Below, piece after piece: positions 1 through 8,138 of a stretch of 64,000 nucleotides of DNA. Numbering within the stretch: the first letter of the stretch is position 1; the number at the start of each line of letters is the position of its first letter. A model generated the notes under the pieces. The model saw only the letters and a list, made by a program, of their open reading frames with translations. It was not told the DNA's origin and ran no database searches. Made by a program: the position numbers and the translations under genes. The DNA lies in the NCBI RefSeq assembly GCF_003336245.1, contig NZ_QPHM01000004.1, positions 92,362 through 156,361 on the forward strand, given 5' to 3'. Source of the DNA: Haloplanus salinus. GTDB taxonomy: Archaea > Halobacteriota > Halobacteria > Halobacteriales > Haloferacaceae.

Positions 1-603
1 GGAATCCGTGACAAGCGAGAGGTCGGTGACGCGAGCGGCAGCCCGTTCGGTGTCGGGGTCGATCCGCTGGTCGTAGTAGGTGGCGGCGTTCTTCGCAAGC
101 CGGAGTCCAACGGGGACATGCGTGGCGGCCTCTTTGAGGAGGTTCTCGGCGCGGCTCTCGGTGAGCGTGCTGGTGAGGCCGGCGATGTGGTCAACGCTGG
201 CGTCCGCAAGCGTCGCAAAATCGTCGTACCCGGCGTCTTGGAGGGCGTCGTTAATCGTGTCGGTCACGACGCTGATCTCGCGGAAGTCAACGTCGGTGTC
301 TTGCCGGAGTTCGCCGAAGGCATCGGTGATGACCCTGGGTTCGGTCCCCTGTGGTGAAACGCCGGTGATGGTGGCGTTCCCGCCCGAAGAGCGATTTAGC
401 GTGTAGATGCCGGCGTCCTCCCCCTCGTCGATGAGGTCGGCGGCGTCCTGGTCGGAGAGGTCGACGTAGTCGGACACTCGTAGCGCCACTCGCTCGACAG
501 GGACGTTGCCTCCTTCACGTTGGAGGAGTCGGTTCACGAGGTGTGAGAGGACAACCTGGCCTTCGGGAGTGGTGTCGCCACTCGCGGTGGATGCTGAGGA
601 CAT
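1..603 (-). CDS. Acidic protein with helix-hairpin-helix-like segment (partial)
   Basis: The reading frame starts at an ATG at 603 and runs off the left edge, giving 201 residues without a stop. The middle of the protein (about residues 125-165) has the pattern of a helix-hairpin-helix: ALQDAGYDDFATLADASVDH followed by a second helix rich in Ala/Glu. Such segments usually bind DNA backbone non-specifically. The rest is acidic and not recognised. A GC hairpin of the type repeated across this part of the window lies 38-69 bp upstream of the start. The C-terminus is not visible, so a fused nuclease or ligase domain cannot be excluded. Confidence 0.7.
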   Translation of the reverse strand, partial: MSSASTASGDTTPEGQVVLSHLVNRLLQREGGNVPVERVALRVSDYVDLSDQDAADLIDEGEDAGIYTLNRSSGGNATITGVSPQGTEPRVITDAFGELRQDTDVDFREISVVTDTINDALQDAGYDDFATLADASVDHIAGLTSTLTESRAENLLKEAATHVPVGLRLAKNAATYYDQRIDPDTERAAARVTDLSLVTDS

Positions 604-640
604 GAGTTCTGGTGGTCGAGGCGTTCTGTCTGGGCCTTTC

Positions 641-672
641 CAGCCCCTTCACCTGTCGGGGGGCGACAAAAA
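641..672 (-). promoter_or_regulatory. GC-hairpin leader element, copy 1
   Basis: On the minus strand a T-rich box (TTTTTGTCG) is followed by a C-run, a short loop, GGTGAAGGGG, then the gene starting at 603. It has the same layout as the other copies of this element up to 26.5 kb. Confidence 0.45.
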
Positions 673-863
673 TGGCGTTCCACCGTCAGAGAGCGTTCAA
701 CGGTCGGTTTCTAGAATCGAGTTCCGAATAGAGAAACGAGTGTGAAATTTTGTGAGTCATTTCGTGGGGCAATTGCTGCTTGCGTCCATCGTCTAACAAT
801 ATCGCCACGCCCGCGTGATTCGCCGGACGCGAGTGGCGAGGAAACGGATACCGCCCTCTCGGA

Positions 864-2423
864 TCAGGTCACGCTCTCGATGTCGTCGAGGCGACGCTGA
901 ACCCGGTCCTGAAGTCGCTGCGCAGCGCCATCACTGAGATCGGCTTCTGAATCCACCGTAATACCCGGGATATCGACGATATCATCGAGTGCGTCCGAAA
1001 GCGTCTGTTGGTCTTCAGGAAGCACACGTTCGTCGGGTTGGTCCGTCTGCCGGTCGTGTTCCTGCATCGCGAGTTGAATCATCATCGCTGGCTTTCTGAA
1101 CAACTCGCCAGCGACCTCAAGGTACTCCTGATAGGTATCCGAGGCCATGGATCCCTCGTATTCCTGTAGTACCGCGATGAGCAAGGAGAGCTGAAGGTTG
1201 AACACAGTTGGTCGCGAGGAGGGCTTTGCGATCGAGATCGCTCGGTCGGCGGCCCGCTCTGCGTATTTGAATGCGATCCCCCAGTAGGTGTAGCAGTCTT
1301 CGACGGAGAAAGGGAGGTCCTCGAAGTCGTACGCGATGGCCCGTGTCCGACGAATAGCGGTATCGACCTCGATCATCCGAGTGTCGATGTCGTCGTAGAT
1401 AGAGCGCCACCACTCGCTAATCGGGACACGGCCCTGACTGCGTTCGTGATCGGCATTCGTGGCTTTCCCGTAGTGCCGCCGTGTGTACCGTTCGCCCATA
1501 TCGGGAAGGACGGTCCCGCTGTCGGGGAAGAAGAGGACAGGTCGCGCCCAGAGCGTCTGCGTGCCTCGGAAGTCGTACCCGGTCTGGAAGCCGCCGTAGA
1601 TGATGGTCTCCGATCCTTCCTCGTCTTTGTTGGAGTCCTCATCGGAGTCGCTATCGTTACTAACAGCGATGGTGATGCCGTCGTCTTCGATGTCCTCCTG
1701 ATCGCCGGAGACGACGTGACGGAGGCTCGGGCAGATGACGACCATCTTGAGCAACCCACCCCAATCGCGATAGGACACCCACCCGAAGGGATTGTTCTCG
1801 CCGCGCTGCTGGAGCGCACTGATAATGGGGAGATACGCCTCCTGTGGGTTGATGATGGAGTACGAATCCGAGGCGATCTGCCACCGGAATTTTACATCGT
1901 AGCCGAGCGCGTTTAACGCCTTTCGGCGGTCGTCGACAATGTCTTGGTGGTCATGGACGCGGACGACGGCGTCGGCATCGCTCGAGGCAGCAAGGTCTTC
2001 GAGCGAACTTCCGGTATAGGATTCGAGTTCGTCGACGTCGAGGCCATGCACACGGCGGATGACGTCGGTGTCGACACGCCCCGATGTCTCGACGAAGTCG
2101 TTAGTCGCCCAGAGTTCACCGGGACTCGCCTTCGGGAGGGCTTGGATAGCTTCCTTAAACGAGCGCGAGTTCGCTGCCGAACACCGGGTTTCCGGTGGAA
2201 CTTCATCGGGATATTCCCGGGAGTCGTTCTCAGTGAGGCCGACGAATTTTCGGTCTGTCTCTCGGGTTAGGAGATCGGCAAGCGGAAGGGGCGGTCGGTC
2301 GGTATCGGTGCGACTGGCGCTAGTATCGTTCTCGTCCCCACTGGTGTTCTCGGTCTCGTTCTCGTTCGAGTCGGAGCCGGGGGAGCGAGGCTGGCTGGAA
2401 CTGGATTTGGATTCTGTTGACAT
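864..2423 (-). CDS. Hypothetical haloarchaeal plasmid protein
   Basis: This is a 519-residue soluble, acidic protein. The ATG at 2423 (MSTESKS) is chosen over an upstream in-frame start at 2534, because the extra residues are basic and Cys-rich, unlike the rest. The first 45 residues are Ser/Asp/Asn-rich and probably disordered. The core from about residue 60 to 450 has no motif I can name, and contains an inserted acidic Asp/Ser/Glu stretch near residues 240-265. The tail has the heptad-like look of a short helical bundle. It is the last gene of a run of minus-strand plasmid genes. No function is claimed. Confidence 0.7.
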   Translation of the reverse strand: MSTESKSSSSQPRSPGSDSNENETENTSGDENDTSASRTDTDRPPLPLADLLTRETDRKFVGLTENDSREYPDEVPPETRCSAANSRSFKEAIQALPKASPGELWATNDFVETSGRVDTDVIRRVHGLDVDELESYTGSSLEDLAASSDADAVVRVHDHQDIVDDRRKALNALGYDVKFRWQIASDSYSIINPQEAYLPIISALQQRGENNPFGWVSYRDWGGLLKMVVICPSLRHVVSGDQEDIEDDGITIAVSNDSDSDEDSNKDEEGSETIIYGGFQTGYDFRGTQTLWARPVLFFPDSGTVLPDMGERYTRRHYGKATNADHERSQGRVPISEWWRSIYDDIDTRMIEVDTAIRRTRAIAYDFEDLPFSVEDCYTYWGIAFKYAERAADRAISIAKPSSRPTVFNLQLSLLIAVLQEYEGSMASDTYQEYLEVAGELFRKPAMMIQLAMQEHDRQTDQPDERVLPEDQQTLSDALDDIVDIPGITVDSEADLSDGAAQRLQDRVQRRLDDIESVT

Positions 2424-2751
2424 GGGTGAGTCCTCGGTATCGAAAATGCCGTGGGAGTACGCACACGGCTGGGAGTGAACGGAGAACACGCAGAGACGAG
2501 ACGACCGATCCCGTATCATGGGAGTTTGCCGCACAGTATTACAGCTACGAAGGGGAGTGGAGCGTGGAGAACCGCTAGAGCCGAGAGGAGAAAGATGGGG
2601 GGTGGTGGAGAGCCCGAACAGAATCCGTCCCGGTGGTCGTCAATCGACGCGCGGAACGCTTGGAGTGTTCTGTTTGGACATCCGATTCCCCCACCGAACA
2701 GGGGGGAACAAACAGGTGAGAGGGAAGCCGAGTCGGTCAGGCTGCTGTGGG
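2424..2751. other. Non-coding stretch with one GC hairpin
   Basis: No convincing gene is seen in these 328 bases. The only structured element is a GC hairpin at 2685-2714. The leader to the gene starting at 2423 would therefore be unusually long, unless a processed RNA or a lost small gene lies between. Confidence 0.4.
2685..2714 (-). promoter_or_regulatory. GC-hairpin leader element, copy 2
   Basis: The minus strand reads GTTTGTTCCCCCC, a short loop and GGTGGGGGAAT. This is the same arrangement as the other copies. It lies about 260 bp before the nearest downstream start (2423), farther than most. Confidence 0.4.
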
Positions 2752-3630
2752 TTACTCGTCTGCCTCACTAAGAGTACTTGTGAACGTCTGCTGGGCGGTG
2801 TCGCCCCGAGTGTTGGACATCTCCGAGAGCGACATTTCACGGCTGTCGTGCTCGGGGATGTGCTCTGTACCGCCGAAGTACTGGACGAAGCCGGGGCGAG
2901 CGTTACGGATTTTCTTCGCGGATGCGTCGCTGATGCCCGCGAGCTGGGAGTGATTGCGCCCATAGCAGACCCAGGCTGCGAGTTCGCCCATCGAGTCGAA
3001 CTGCTTGACGAGCGTACTGCGGGCGTTCGAGGGAATGTCGAGGCCTTGAATTCGATAAAGTGTCCCCGAAGCGACGGCGTCGCTGGCGGGATCTTCCTCA
3101 CCGCTCCAGATGGCTTTCAGCCGTCGAAGGTTCTCGCGGCGGCTCCCCGACTGCCACAGAACCTCCGCGTACTTCTCGGCGAGAGCGATCTCCGCGGCGT
3201 ACGTGATGGACTCGAGGTCGGCATCCTCGAGATCGGGAACGTCTTCGGGGCCGGGGGCGGTGTTTTCGGGGTAGTCGCGACCGTCGATGGCCTCGACGTA
3301 CTCATCTGAGCGGTAGTCTTGACGTTTGATTTCCCAGGTATCGTCGGTTAGTTCACGCCGGACGAAGTTCTCCGCGAATAGGTGGTAGTGTTCGACAGCG
3401 TAGTCCACGCCTTTGAGCGGGGCGAGGAGTGCGATAGCGAGTTGACTGGCCTTCTCGTCAGAGGCGTCAGGCCCCCAGTCGAATCCGCCGGGAGCGAGTC
3501 GGTGGACGAACAGATGCTTGTCGAGCAGGTTATCGCCAGCGTGGACGAAGTTTCCGCCAACGCCTCTTTCGCCTTGGTACGGTTCGTTCTTCCATTTCGT
3601 TTTTCGCGAGTAATCGGGTTTTGCTGGCAT
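2752..3630 (-). CDS. DUF6166-like protein with helix-hairpin-helix segment
   Basis: This is a 292-residue protein starting at the ATG at 3630. Residues about 40-95 carry the pattern of the DUF6166 family often found on haloarchaeal plasmids and viruses: an aromatic-Gly 'FDWGP' turn, then a helix in ASQLAIALLAPL, then a hydrophobic strand and a conserved Phe-rich end. Around residues 180-240 a second part contains SNARSTLVKQFDSMGELAAW and a helix with 'ISDASAKKIR', which resembles a helix-hairpin-helix DNA-binding unit. Together they suggest a DNA-associated plasmid maintenance protein, but the biochemical role is unknown. It is co-directional with the small zinc-finger gene upstream, with 21 bp between them. 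Confidence 0.7.
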   Translation of the reverse strand: MPAKPDYSRKTKWKNEPYQGERGVGGNFVHAGDNLLDKHLFVHRLAPGGFDWGPDASDEKASQLAIALLAPLKGVDYAVEHYHLFAENFVRRELTDDTWEIKRQDYRSDEYVEAIDGRDYPENTAPGPEDVPDLEDADLESITYAAEIALAEKYAEVLWQSGSRRENLRRLKAIWSGEEDPASDAVASGTLYRIQGLDIPSNARSTLVKQFDSMGELAAWVCYGRNHSQLAGISDASAKKIRNARPGFVQYFGGTEHIPEHDSREMSLSEMSNTRGDTAQQTFTSTLSEADE

Positions 3631-3651
3631 GAGAGTAAGTCTGAAGGTGGG

Positions 3652-3948
3652 TTATCCATCAGCTGATTGGTGGGACTGCGACGGGTCCGAGGCGGGTCGT
3701 GCCTCGGTCGATGGTGTGGGACTCGATTGTGATTGCTCTAGGTTGGTCGGAGACGAATGGTAGATGAGGTACTCGTCGTCATCGGCAAGTGCCTCGAGAA
3801 CGCAGGACGCGCAGCCCGCGTAGTCGTCTAGCCAGCTGTCGAGTCTATAGAGTGAGTTCGTCTCCCAGCGACAGTACGGACACTTCCGCTGGGTTTCAGT
3901 TCTCGTATCGATAATCGAGAGAGGAGCCGCGTAGCGTCTAGGAGCCAT
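3652..3948 (-). CDS. Small CxxC zinc-finger protein
   Basis: This 98-residue protein has two Cys pairs, CPYC near residue 24 and CASC near residue 46. That is the spacing of a single treble-clef or rubredoxin-like zinc knuckle. The C-terminal 40 residues are Ser/Pro/Asp-rich and probably disordered. Haloarchaea encode many such small proteins; most act as regulators or adaptor subunits. It sits between the DUF6166-like gene and an 82-residue gene on the same strand, with gaps of 11-22 bp, so all three are probably one transcript. Confidence 0.6.
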   Translation of the reverse strand: MAPRRYAAPLSIIDTRTETQRKCPYCRWETNSLYRLDSWLDDYAGCASCVLEALADDDEYLIYHSSPTNLEQSQSSPTPSTEARPASDPSQSHQSADG

Positions 3949-3959
3949 CGATCGAGTAA

Positions 3960-4208
3960 CTACCCAAGAGCCAAATCGCTGCTCGTGATCGGGTCAGTCC
4001 CGGTATGTGCCCCAACGGTGGTCTCGTCGTTTGCTCCGTCAGGACTGAGATCGAGGCAGTGTTCGCCGATGGCGGTCTCCGGTTCGTCCGGGTGGAATAC
4101 CCGGATAGTGAGTGCATCCTCGGAACGATCGACAGAAACGATGAACGTCTCGCCAAGCCGTATATCTGCATAGGTATCGCCGTCGCTGAGGGAGGTTAGC
4201 GAAGTCAT
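3960..4208 (-). CDS. Small hypothetical protein
   Basis: This is an 82-residue acidic protein. The ATG at 4208 (MTSLTSLSDGD) is preferred to an upstream start, because it overlaps the stop of the PCNA C-terminal fragment by one base, the usual arrangement for translationally coupled genes. The pattern of alternating hydrophobic strands (FIVSVD, LTIRVFH) suggests a small beta-fold. The family is not recognised. Confidence 0.6.
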   Translation of the reverse strand: MTSLTSLSDGDTYADIRLGETFIVSVDRSEDALTIRVFHPDEPETAIGEHCLDLSPDGANDETTVGAHTGTDPITSSDLALG

Positions 4209-4630
4209 TAGTTGGACCGGATTCGGGGGGCAATCATCGAGAGAATCTCGCACTCGCCGTCTGCAAACTCGTATTCGATCATCATTGGAAAGTCCGTCCC
4301 GAAGGTGATGCTGATTGCAGCGTTCTTCGGGAATTTCCGGGAGATGTCCTTAACGTAGTCAAGCGAAAACAGCGCCTCCGCGTCGACGGCGGTCAGCTCG
4401 GTATACTCCTCCTCCGTAAGTTCCAGGGACACGTCGTCGGTGTCGCCTTGGGCTTCGATGAAGACGGCCTGCTCGGTCTCGTCACAACGGATTTGGATGT
4501 GGTCGGAGACCATATCAGCTGCTTTCACCCCCCGCCTGATCTGCGATTCATCGACAGTGAAGGACGCGGGGAGATCCATGTCCGGAATTTCGGGTTCCGA
4601 CCTGATGCTGTCGGGGTCGATACACGCCAT
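4208..4630 (-). CDS. PCNA domain 2 fragment, possible independent ORF
   Basis: An ATG lies exactly at the break (4630) and opens a 140-residue frame: MACIDPDS, then the connector loop and the whole second clamp domain. It keeps the ending expected for PCNA (FADGECEILSMIAPRIRSN). If translated, by coupling to the upstream fragment whose frame overlaps it by 83 bases, it would make a connector plus domain 2 protein. It would lack the last strand of domain 1 and could not form a normal ring alone. Whether it is expressed cannot be told from sequence. Confidence 0.4.
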   Translation of the reverse strand: MACIDPDSIRSEPEIPDMDLPASFTVDESQIRRGVKAADMVSDHIQIRCDETEQAVFIEAQGDTDDVSLELTEEEYTELTAVDAEALFSLDYVKDISRKFPKNAAISITFGTDFPMMIEYEFADGECEILSMIAPRIRSN

Positions 4631-5207
4631 CGATGTAGATGACGAGTTTGAACGTATTCGTGTCGAATAAGAATTCGACGAGATCATCCTTCTTCGCGAG
4701 TTTTAGGACTCCCTCGAGACGTTCGAGATTGAGGCCCAGGACACCCTCGGAGGCGTCGTAGGACTCGAACGCCCCTGCGGACAGCACACCGTCGTCCATC
4801 GCGACGTTTGCGGGATCGACCGCACGGACCTGAATGCCATCAGGCTCAACATTGAACTTCGCCTCGTCGACGATGGCGCGAAGCGTACCGACGAACTCCT
4901 TGATGTCACCGCCCATAATGGCGGCCTGGAACTGGCTCGGCGGTCCGGTGCCGGCATCGGCCTCTTCTTCTGCGTCTTCCTCGACGTCCTCGTCGGCTTC
5001 ACCGTTGGTGTTGGATTCTTGCTCCGGTTCAGAATCTGGTTCCGATTCCAGATCTGGTTCGGGCTCGCCTTTGGGTTGGGTATTTTCAGCGGTTTCTGCG
5101 GTGGTCGCGTCGTCGACGTCCATCTCAGATTCTACGTCTGAGGATCCGTCGTCGGGTGTGGTCGTTGGCTGTGCGTCCGCACTTTCGGATTCGGTGTTAG
5201 TACTCAT
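4208..5207 (-). pseudogene. pcn: DNA sliding clamp PCNA, broken by a small deletion
   Basis: The two halves of an archaeal PCNA lie in different frames. The first frame (5207 down to 4548) has an acidic extension of about 90 residues, then clamp domain 1, with the family motifs QVRAVDPANVAMDD and GLNLERLEGVLKLAKKDD. At the IDG of domain 1 (near 4628) the frame runs into 25 unrelated residues. The second frame resumes with CIDPDSIRSEPEIPDMDL, the interdomain connector, and continues through domain 2 to the normal C-terminus APRIRSN. Against a standard haloarchaeal clamp, about five residues of the last domain-1 strand are missing. That fits a deletion of roughly 17 bp. A sequencing error is less likely, since a single-base indel would not remove residues. 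A chromosomal clamp presumably does the essential work. Confidence 0.75.
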
Positions 5208-5290
5208 GTTTGAGTGGAGTCGTGGTCGCGATACTGTCGGTGATCGAGCTGCTCACGAAGGGAGAAAATCGAACCAATAATAGTAATAAT

Positions 5291-5326
5291 AACGGTAATA
5301 CCGTTATGAACGGTAACCGTCATGAA
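5291..5326. promoter_or_regulatory. Tandem palindromes before the PCNA locus
   Basis: AACGGTAATACCGTT (5291-5305) is a perfect inverted repeat. It is followed directly by ACGGTAACCGT (5310-5320), which repeats the same half-site. They lie in an AT-rich patch about 85-115 bp upstream of the ATG at 5207, a good position for an operator. Confidence 0.5.
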
Positions 5327-5332
5327 CTCTTC

Positions 5333-5366
5333 TACCTCCCCCCATCCCCGTGGGGAGGGCAAAACC
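5333..5366 (-). promoter_or_regulatory. GC-hairpin leader element, copy 3
   Basis: The minus strand reads GGTTTTGCCCTCCCC, a loop and GGGGGGAGG, upstream of the tandem palindromes and the PCNA start. Confidence 0.45.
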
Positions 5367-5385
5367 AAGCATGATGGTCGCTCGG

Positions 5386-5595
5386 TCACTCGGGGAAGTC
5401 GATAACGTCGGGGTTGATCGAAAGCTCCCTGGCGACGCGGTCGAGTTCGACACCGTCGAGAGTGATTTTGATGAGCGCCTCGAGTGCATCGTCGTAGGCT
5501 TGCTGTACTTCACTCTGATTCGAGGCAGCGTCGAGGCGCTGCTGGAGTGCGGTCTGGAAGCGATTCGCTGCACGGTGGCGTGCGAGTGAGCCCAT
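5386..5595 (-). CDS. Small hypothetical protein
   Basis: This 69-residue, mostly helical protein starts at the ATG at 5595 (MGSLARHRAANRF). A TTG 33 bp further upstream would overlap the GC-hairpin element and is less likely. The G-rich stretch of that hairpin lies 5-20 bp before the ATG and may serve as its ribosome-binding region. The sequence has two amphipathic helices (ALQQRLDAASNQSEVQQAYD and DDALEALIKITLD) and no Cys or charged catalytic motif. Function is unknown. Confidence 0.55.
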   Translation of the reverse strand: MGSLARHRAANRFQTALQQRLDAASNQSEVQQAYDDALEALIKITLDGVELDRVARELSINPDVIDFPE

Positions 5596-5600
5596 TTCGA

Positions 5601-5630
5601 GTTCCCCCACCGTCTCGGGGTGCGACAAAC
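5601..5630 (-). promoter_or_regulatory. GC-hairpin leader element, copy 4
   Basis: The minus strand reads GTTTGTCGCACCCC, a loop and GGTGGGGGAA, ending 6 bp before the ATG at 5595. Confidence 0.45.
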
Positions 5631-5693
5631 GAGCGGGGGTCGCAGGTTCCGCGTCCCGAGTGTTGGTCCTACGTAACGATTCGGATGGTTCGA

Positions 5694-6881
5694 TTAGGAC
5701 TGTTGCGTAGGATATGGGGGTGTCATCCGATCCGTCTCGTCGCCTACCACCGTTCCACAGGCTAACGAGAAATGGTCGAGGTTGCCGTCCGGATCGGGAA
5801 GTTCTCCGTCATCGGCAAGGCCTTGGAGCTCCCTCCAGAGCTTGCGAATCGTTGTCGGAGTCGTGTAGCCTTCCTCGGCAAGAGTTTGTTGGGTAAGTCG
5901 GAGGTTGCTTTGCCCACTCTCTTTGAAGGCGTGATAGAGGCAGGCAACGGCGACGCCGTTCGGTTGCCGGCCGTTCGCGAGGACACCCACAGCGTTCGAT
6001 CTGGAGAGCTGGTAGGCACGGCGTTCGAGACGAGGGGAGGCATCAACGGCACTCGCGAGTCGTGGGATGTAGTCCTGCGGGAGTGGTGGAGGCGTTGCGA
6101 GCTCAAGATCTTGATTTAGGCACTTGTAGTCCTGATTGATTTCTTTAATATCGACACGAGCGACTTCACCAATCTCTTTGAGCGTGCGTGGCAGGCGTTC
6201 GAGACGGCAAGCAGCGTACACACAGGCACTCGCCATACCTTCGACGGAGTTGCCGGCGAGCATCCCTTCTGCGCTAACCTCGCGGTAGAGGTCAGCGGCG
6301 CGGTCGTGGATAGAGCCGGAGAGTTCGAGCGCACTGACGAGGCGAGCGATTTCGCCGAGGCCGAGGCGGAGCGAGCGGTCGCGACTCGAGCCGGTTTTCG
6401 ATCGACTATCCCACTTACGGAGTCGACGGAAACGCCGTTTGGTCTGACGCGACAGCGGGCGGTCGTACCCGTCACTGTTATATCCGATCTCCGTCGGGAG
6501 CCCCTTATGATGGAGGCGATGTGTGGTGGGAGCGCCGCCACGTTCGGGTTCACGGCCGTCCCCAGTATCGACCCAGCGAAGGCGCCGATCGAGGATGTCA
6601 CGGAAGAGTACGAGGCCACATTCCCCACAGTAGGTTTCCTCCTCGTCAATGACGAGGTACTCGTCGGTTGCGCACTCAGGACACTGTATTTCATCGGTCG
6701 ATTCCGAGTCCGTGGCTTTCGACTGCTCGTCTTCGGAGGCAGTCTCGCTGGAAAATGACTGAGTCTGCTGCTGGTTCTGCCTGAGGCGCGTCGAGACGGG
6801 AGTGGGAGACCCCGACCCGGCGGAAGACGAGCCGGTACTATGGGTCGTAGTGTCAGTGTTCTCGAGGGCATCTTGAGACAT
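5694..6881 (-). CDS. tfb: Transcription initiation factor B (TFB)
   Basis: This is a 395-residue TFIIB homologue. The ATG at 6881 (MSQDALENTD) is chosen; the longer frame reads through the hairpin leader and is hydrophobic and basic, unlike a protein. Residues 1-65 form a Ser/Gln-rich disordered tail longer than in typical TFBs. A zinc ribbon follows, with Cys at about 67, 70, 85 and 88 (CPEC...CGEC), then the B-finger/linker (RLRWVDTGDGREPERGGAPT). Two cyclin-like repeats occupy about 195-285 and 295-385; the first holds the conserved SVEGMASACVYAACR. It recruits RNA polymerase and reads the BRE next to TATA. A replicon-borne TFB with its own hairpin leader could direct a plasmid-specific promoter set. 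Confidence 0.92.
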   Translation of the reverse strand: MSQDALENTDTTTHSTGSSSAGSGSPTPVSTRLRQNQQQTQSFSSETASEDEQSKATDSESTDEIQCPECATDEYLVIDEEETYCGECGLVLFRDILDRRLRWVDTGDGREPERGGAPTTHRLHHKGLPTEIGYNSDGYDRPLSRQTKRRFRRLRKWDSRSKTGSSRDRSLRLGLGEIARLVSALELSGSIHDRAADLYREVSAEGMLAGNSVEGMASACVYAACRLERLPRTLKEIGEVARVDIKEINQDYKCLNQDLELATPPPLPQDYIPRLASAVDASPRLERRAYQLSRSNAVGVLANGRQPNGVAVACLYHAFKESGQSNLRLTQQTLAEEGYTTPTTIRKLWRELQGLADDGELPDPDGNLDHFSLACGTVVGDETDRMTPPYPTQQS

Positions 6882-6899
6882 ATGGAACGGGGGCGTAGA

Positions 6900-6930
6900 C
6901 CCCCCAGTTCCTCCGGGGGAAGACAAACTG
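6900..6930 (-). promoter_or_regulatory. GC-hairpin leader element, copy 5
   Basis: The minus strand reads AGTTTGTCTTCCCCC, GGAGGAAC and GGGGGG, ending about 20 bp before the TFB start codon. Confidence 0.5.
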
Positions 6931-7001
6931 AATGCGAGGAATCTGGTCGTAAGCAACCGAAGAGCACGATTCACGGTCCTTCGAGTTCGCTGTGTTCGTG
7001 T

Positions 7002-7508
7002 TCACTCATCGACGTCATCCCCGGAGGAGCGTGTCTGGCGGTGCTCACCGATCGGGATTAGTGGCTCGTCCATCCGAAGGATGAACATCCCCTCACTAGT
7101 AGTGATGACGTCGTCGGCGGGGGTCGGCTCATGGTGAGCATAGTGCTCGATATCGTTGCCGAGCAGGACACGGTGGGTGTCCGAGTCGTGGACGCGCAAC
7201 TGGCGTTCGTAGCCATCGTCAACGTGGGTGCCGGCGAGGGCGAGGGCGAGGACGAACCACCCCGAGTCGGGTGAGCCTCGTGTGGCTTCGAGAACACGAT
7301 AGACACGGCCGGTGTCCTCGTCAAGGAAGTACACAGTCGGCGGGTTCTCGCGATCGATATCGTGGGCTTTCGAGAGCGTCTGGAGAACGCACTCGTCGTC
7401 GAATTGATCGCGAAAATCAGCGAACGTATCGGGAGCAGTGCCTATGTCAGTATTCGTTTTGTTCGCACTTGAGTCTGTATTTGCGTCTGGGTCAGTGTTC
7501 TGGGTCAT
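7002..7508 (-). CDS. Hypothetical haloarchaeal protein
   Basis: This is a 168-residue protein read from the ATG at 7508 (MTQNTDPDA); an in-frame ATG six codons upstream is the alternative. The first 30 residues are Asn/Asp/Thr-rich. The core (about 40-160) is an alternation of strands and short loops (TVYFLDEDTGRVYRVLEA, GWFVLALALAGTHV, HRVLLGNDIEHYAHH) that looks like a compact beta-domain. No catalytic or metal motif stands out. It lies between two other short genes on the same strand, probably in one operon with them. Confidence 0.6.
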   Translation of the reverse strand: MTQNTDPDANTDSSANKTNTDIGTAPDTFADFRDQFDDECVLQTLSKAHDIDRENPPTVYFLDEDTGRVYRVLEATRGSPDSGWFVLALALAGTHVDDGYERQLRVHDSDTHRVLLGNDIEHYAHHEPTPADDVITTSEGMFILRMDEPLIPIGEHRQTRSSGDDVDE

Positions 7509-7541
7509 GGGTTCGGGAGATTGCATAGTTTCGGCTCTTGG

Positions 7542-8069
7542 TCATCCGGGTGGCCCGTTCGCGGATTCGAGAATCCCGAGGATGTCTGGGTCGTGCTTGT
7601 CGTGGAAGGCATCGAGGACATCCCACTGCCACTGGAAGTGACCAGGATCGCCGAATTGGTTGACGCCGAGGCCCTGCGTACGGGCGAAGTGTTCGAGGTC
7701 GATACAACGGATAGAAGAGACATCACCACCCTCACCAGGCGGAACGTTGGCGGCTTCGGGAAGCGGGGTCTCGATCCAAGCGTCGAAACACGCGTCGTTC
7801 GAGGACGTGACTACGACACCGTCGGTCGCCCCAGCGAAGAGTTCGGTGGTGATTCGACCGAGATTCTGGTACACACCAGCGGGAATTGCGAGGAGGTTGC
7901 GATCGTGGTCGATGGTAGCGTCAGTGCGGATCTCTCGGGGGTGACCTCGGACGAGCCACTGCTCGTCGTCGTTGAGCCAAGCGCCTCGCCTGAGGCGTTC
8001 GATGGCGGCGTCGAGGTGGTCGTGCGTGCGGTACTGGAGGTAGCCGGAGATTCGCGCGTAGAAGCTCAT
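7542..8069 (-). CDS. Hypothetical haloarchaeal protein
   Basis: This is a 175-residue protein starting at the ATG at 8069 (MSFYARISGYLQYRTHDHLD). The N-terminal part (about 1-45) reads as a strand, a helix (LDAAIERLRRGAWL) and a loop. The C-terminal part contains FARTQGLGVNQFGDPGHFQW, with Trp and His residues. I do not recognise the family. Its start lies 69 bp downstream of the stop of the neighbouring gene (8139-8627), and all are on the same strand, so they probably share a transcript. Confidence 0.6.
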   Translation of the reverse strand: MSFYARISGYLQYRTHDHLDAAIERLRRGAWLNDDEQWLVRGHPREIRTDATIDHDRNLLAIPAGVYQNLGRITTELFAGATDGVVVTSSNDACFDAWIETPLPEAANVPPGEGGDVSSIRCIDLEHFARTQGLGVNQFGDPGHFQWQWDVLDAFHDKHDPDILGILESANGPPG

Positions 8070-8138
8070 GCTGGATGGGGGATAGGAGATGGAGGCGAGT
8101 TGCGGCGAGCGTCGTGGCGAAAGATTCGAGCCGACTGC

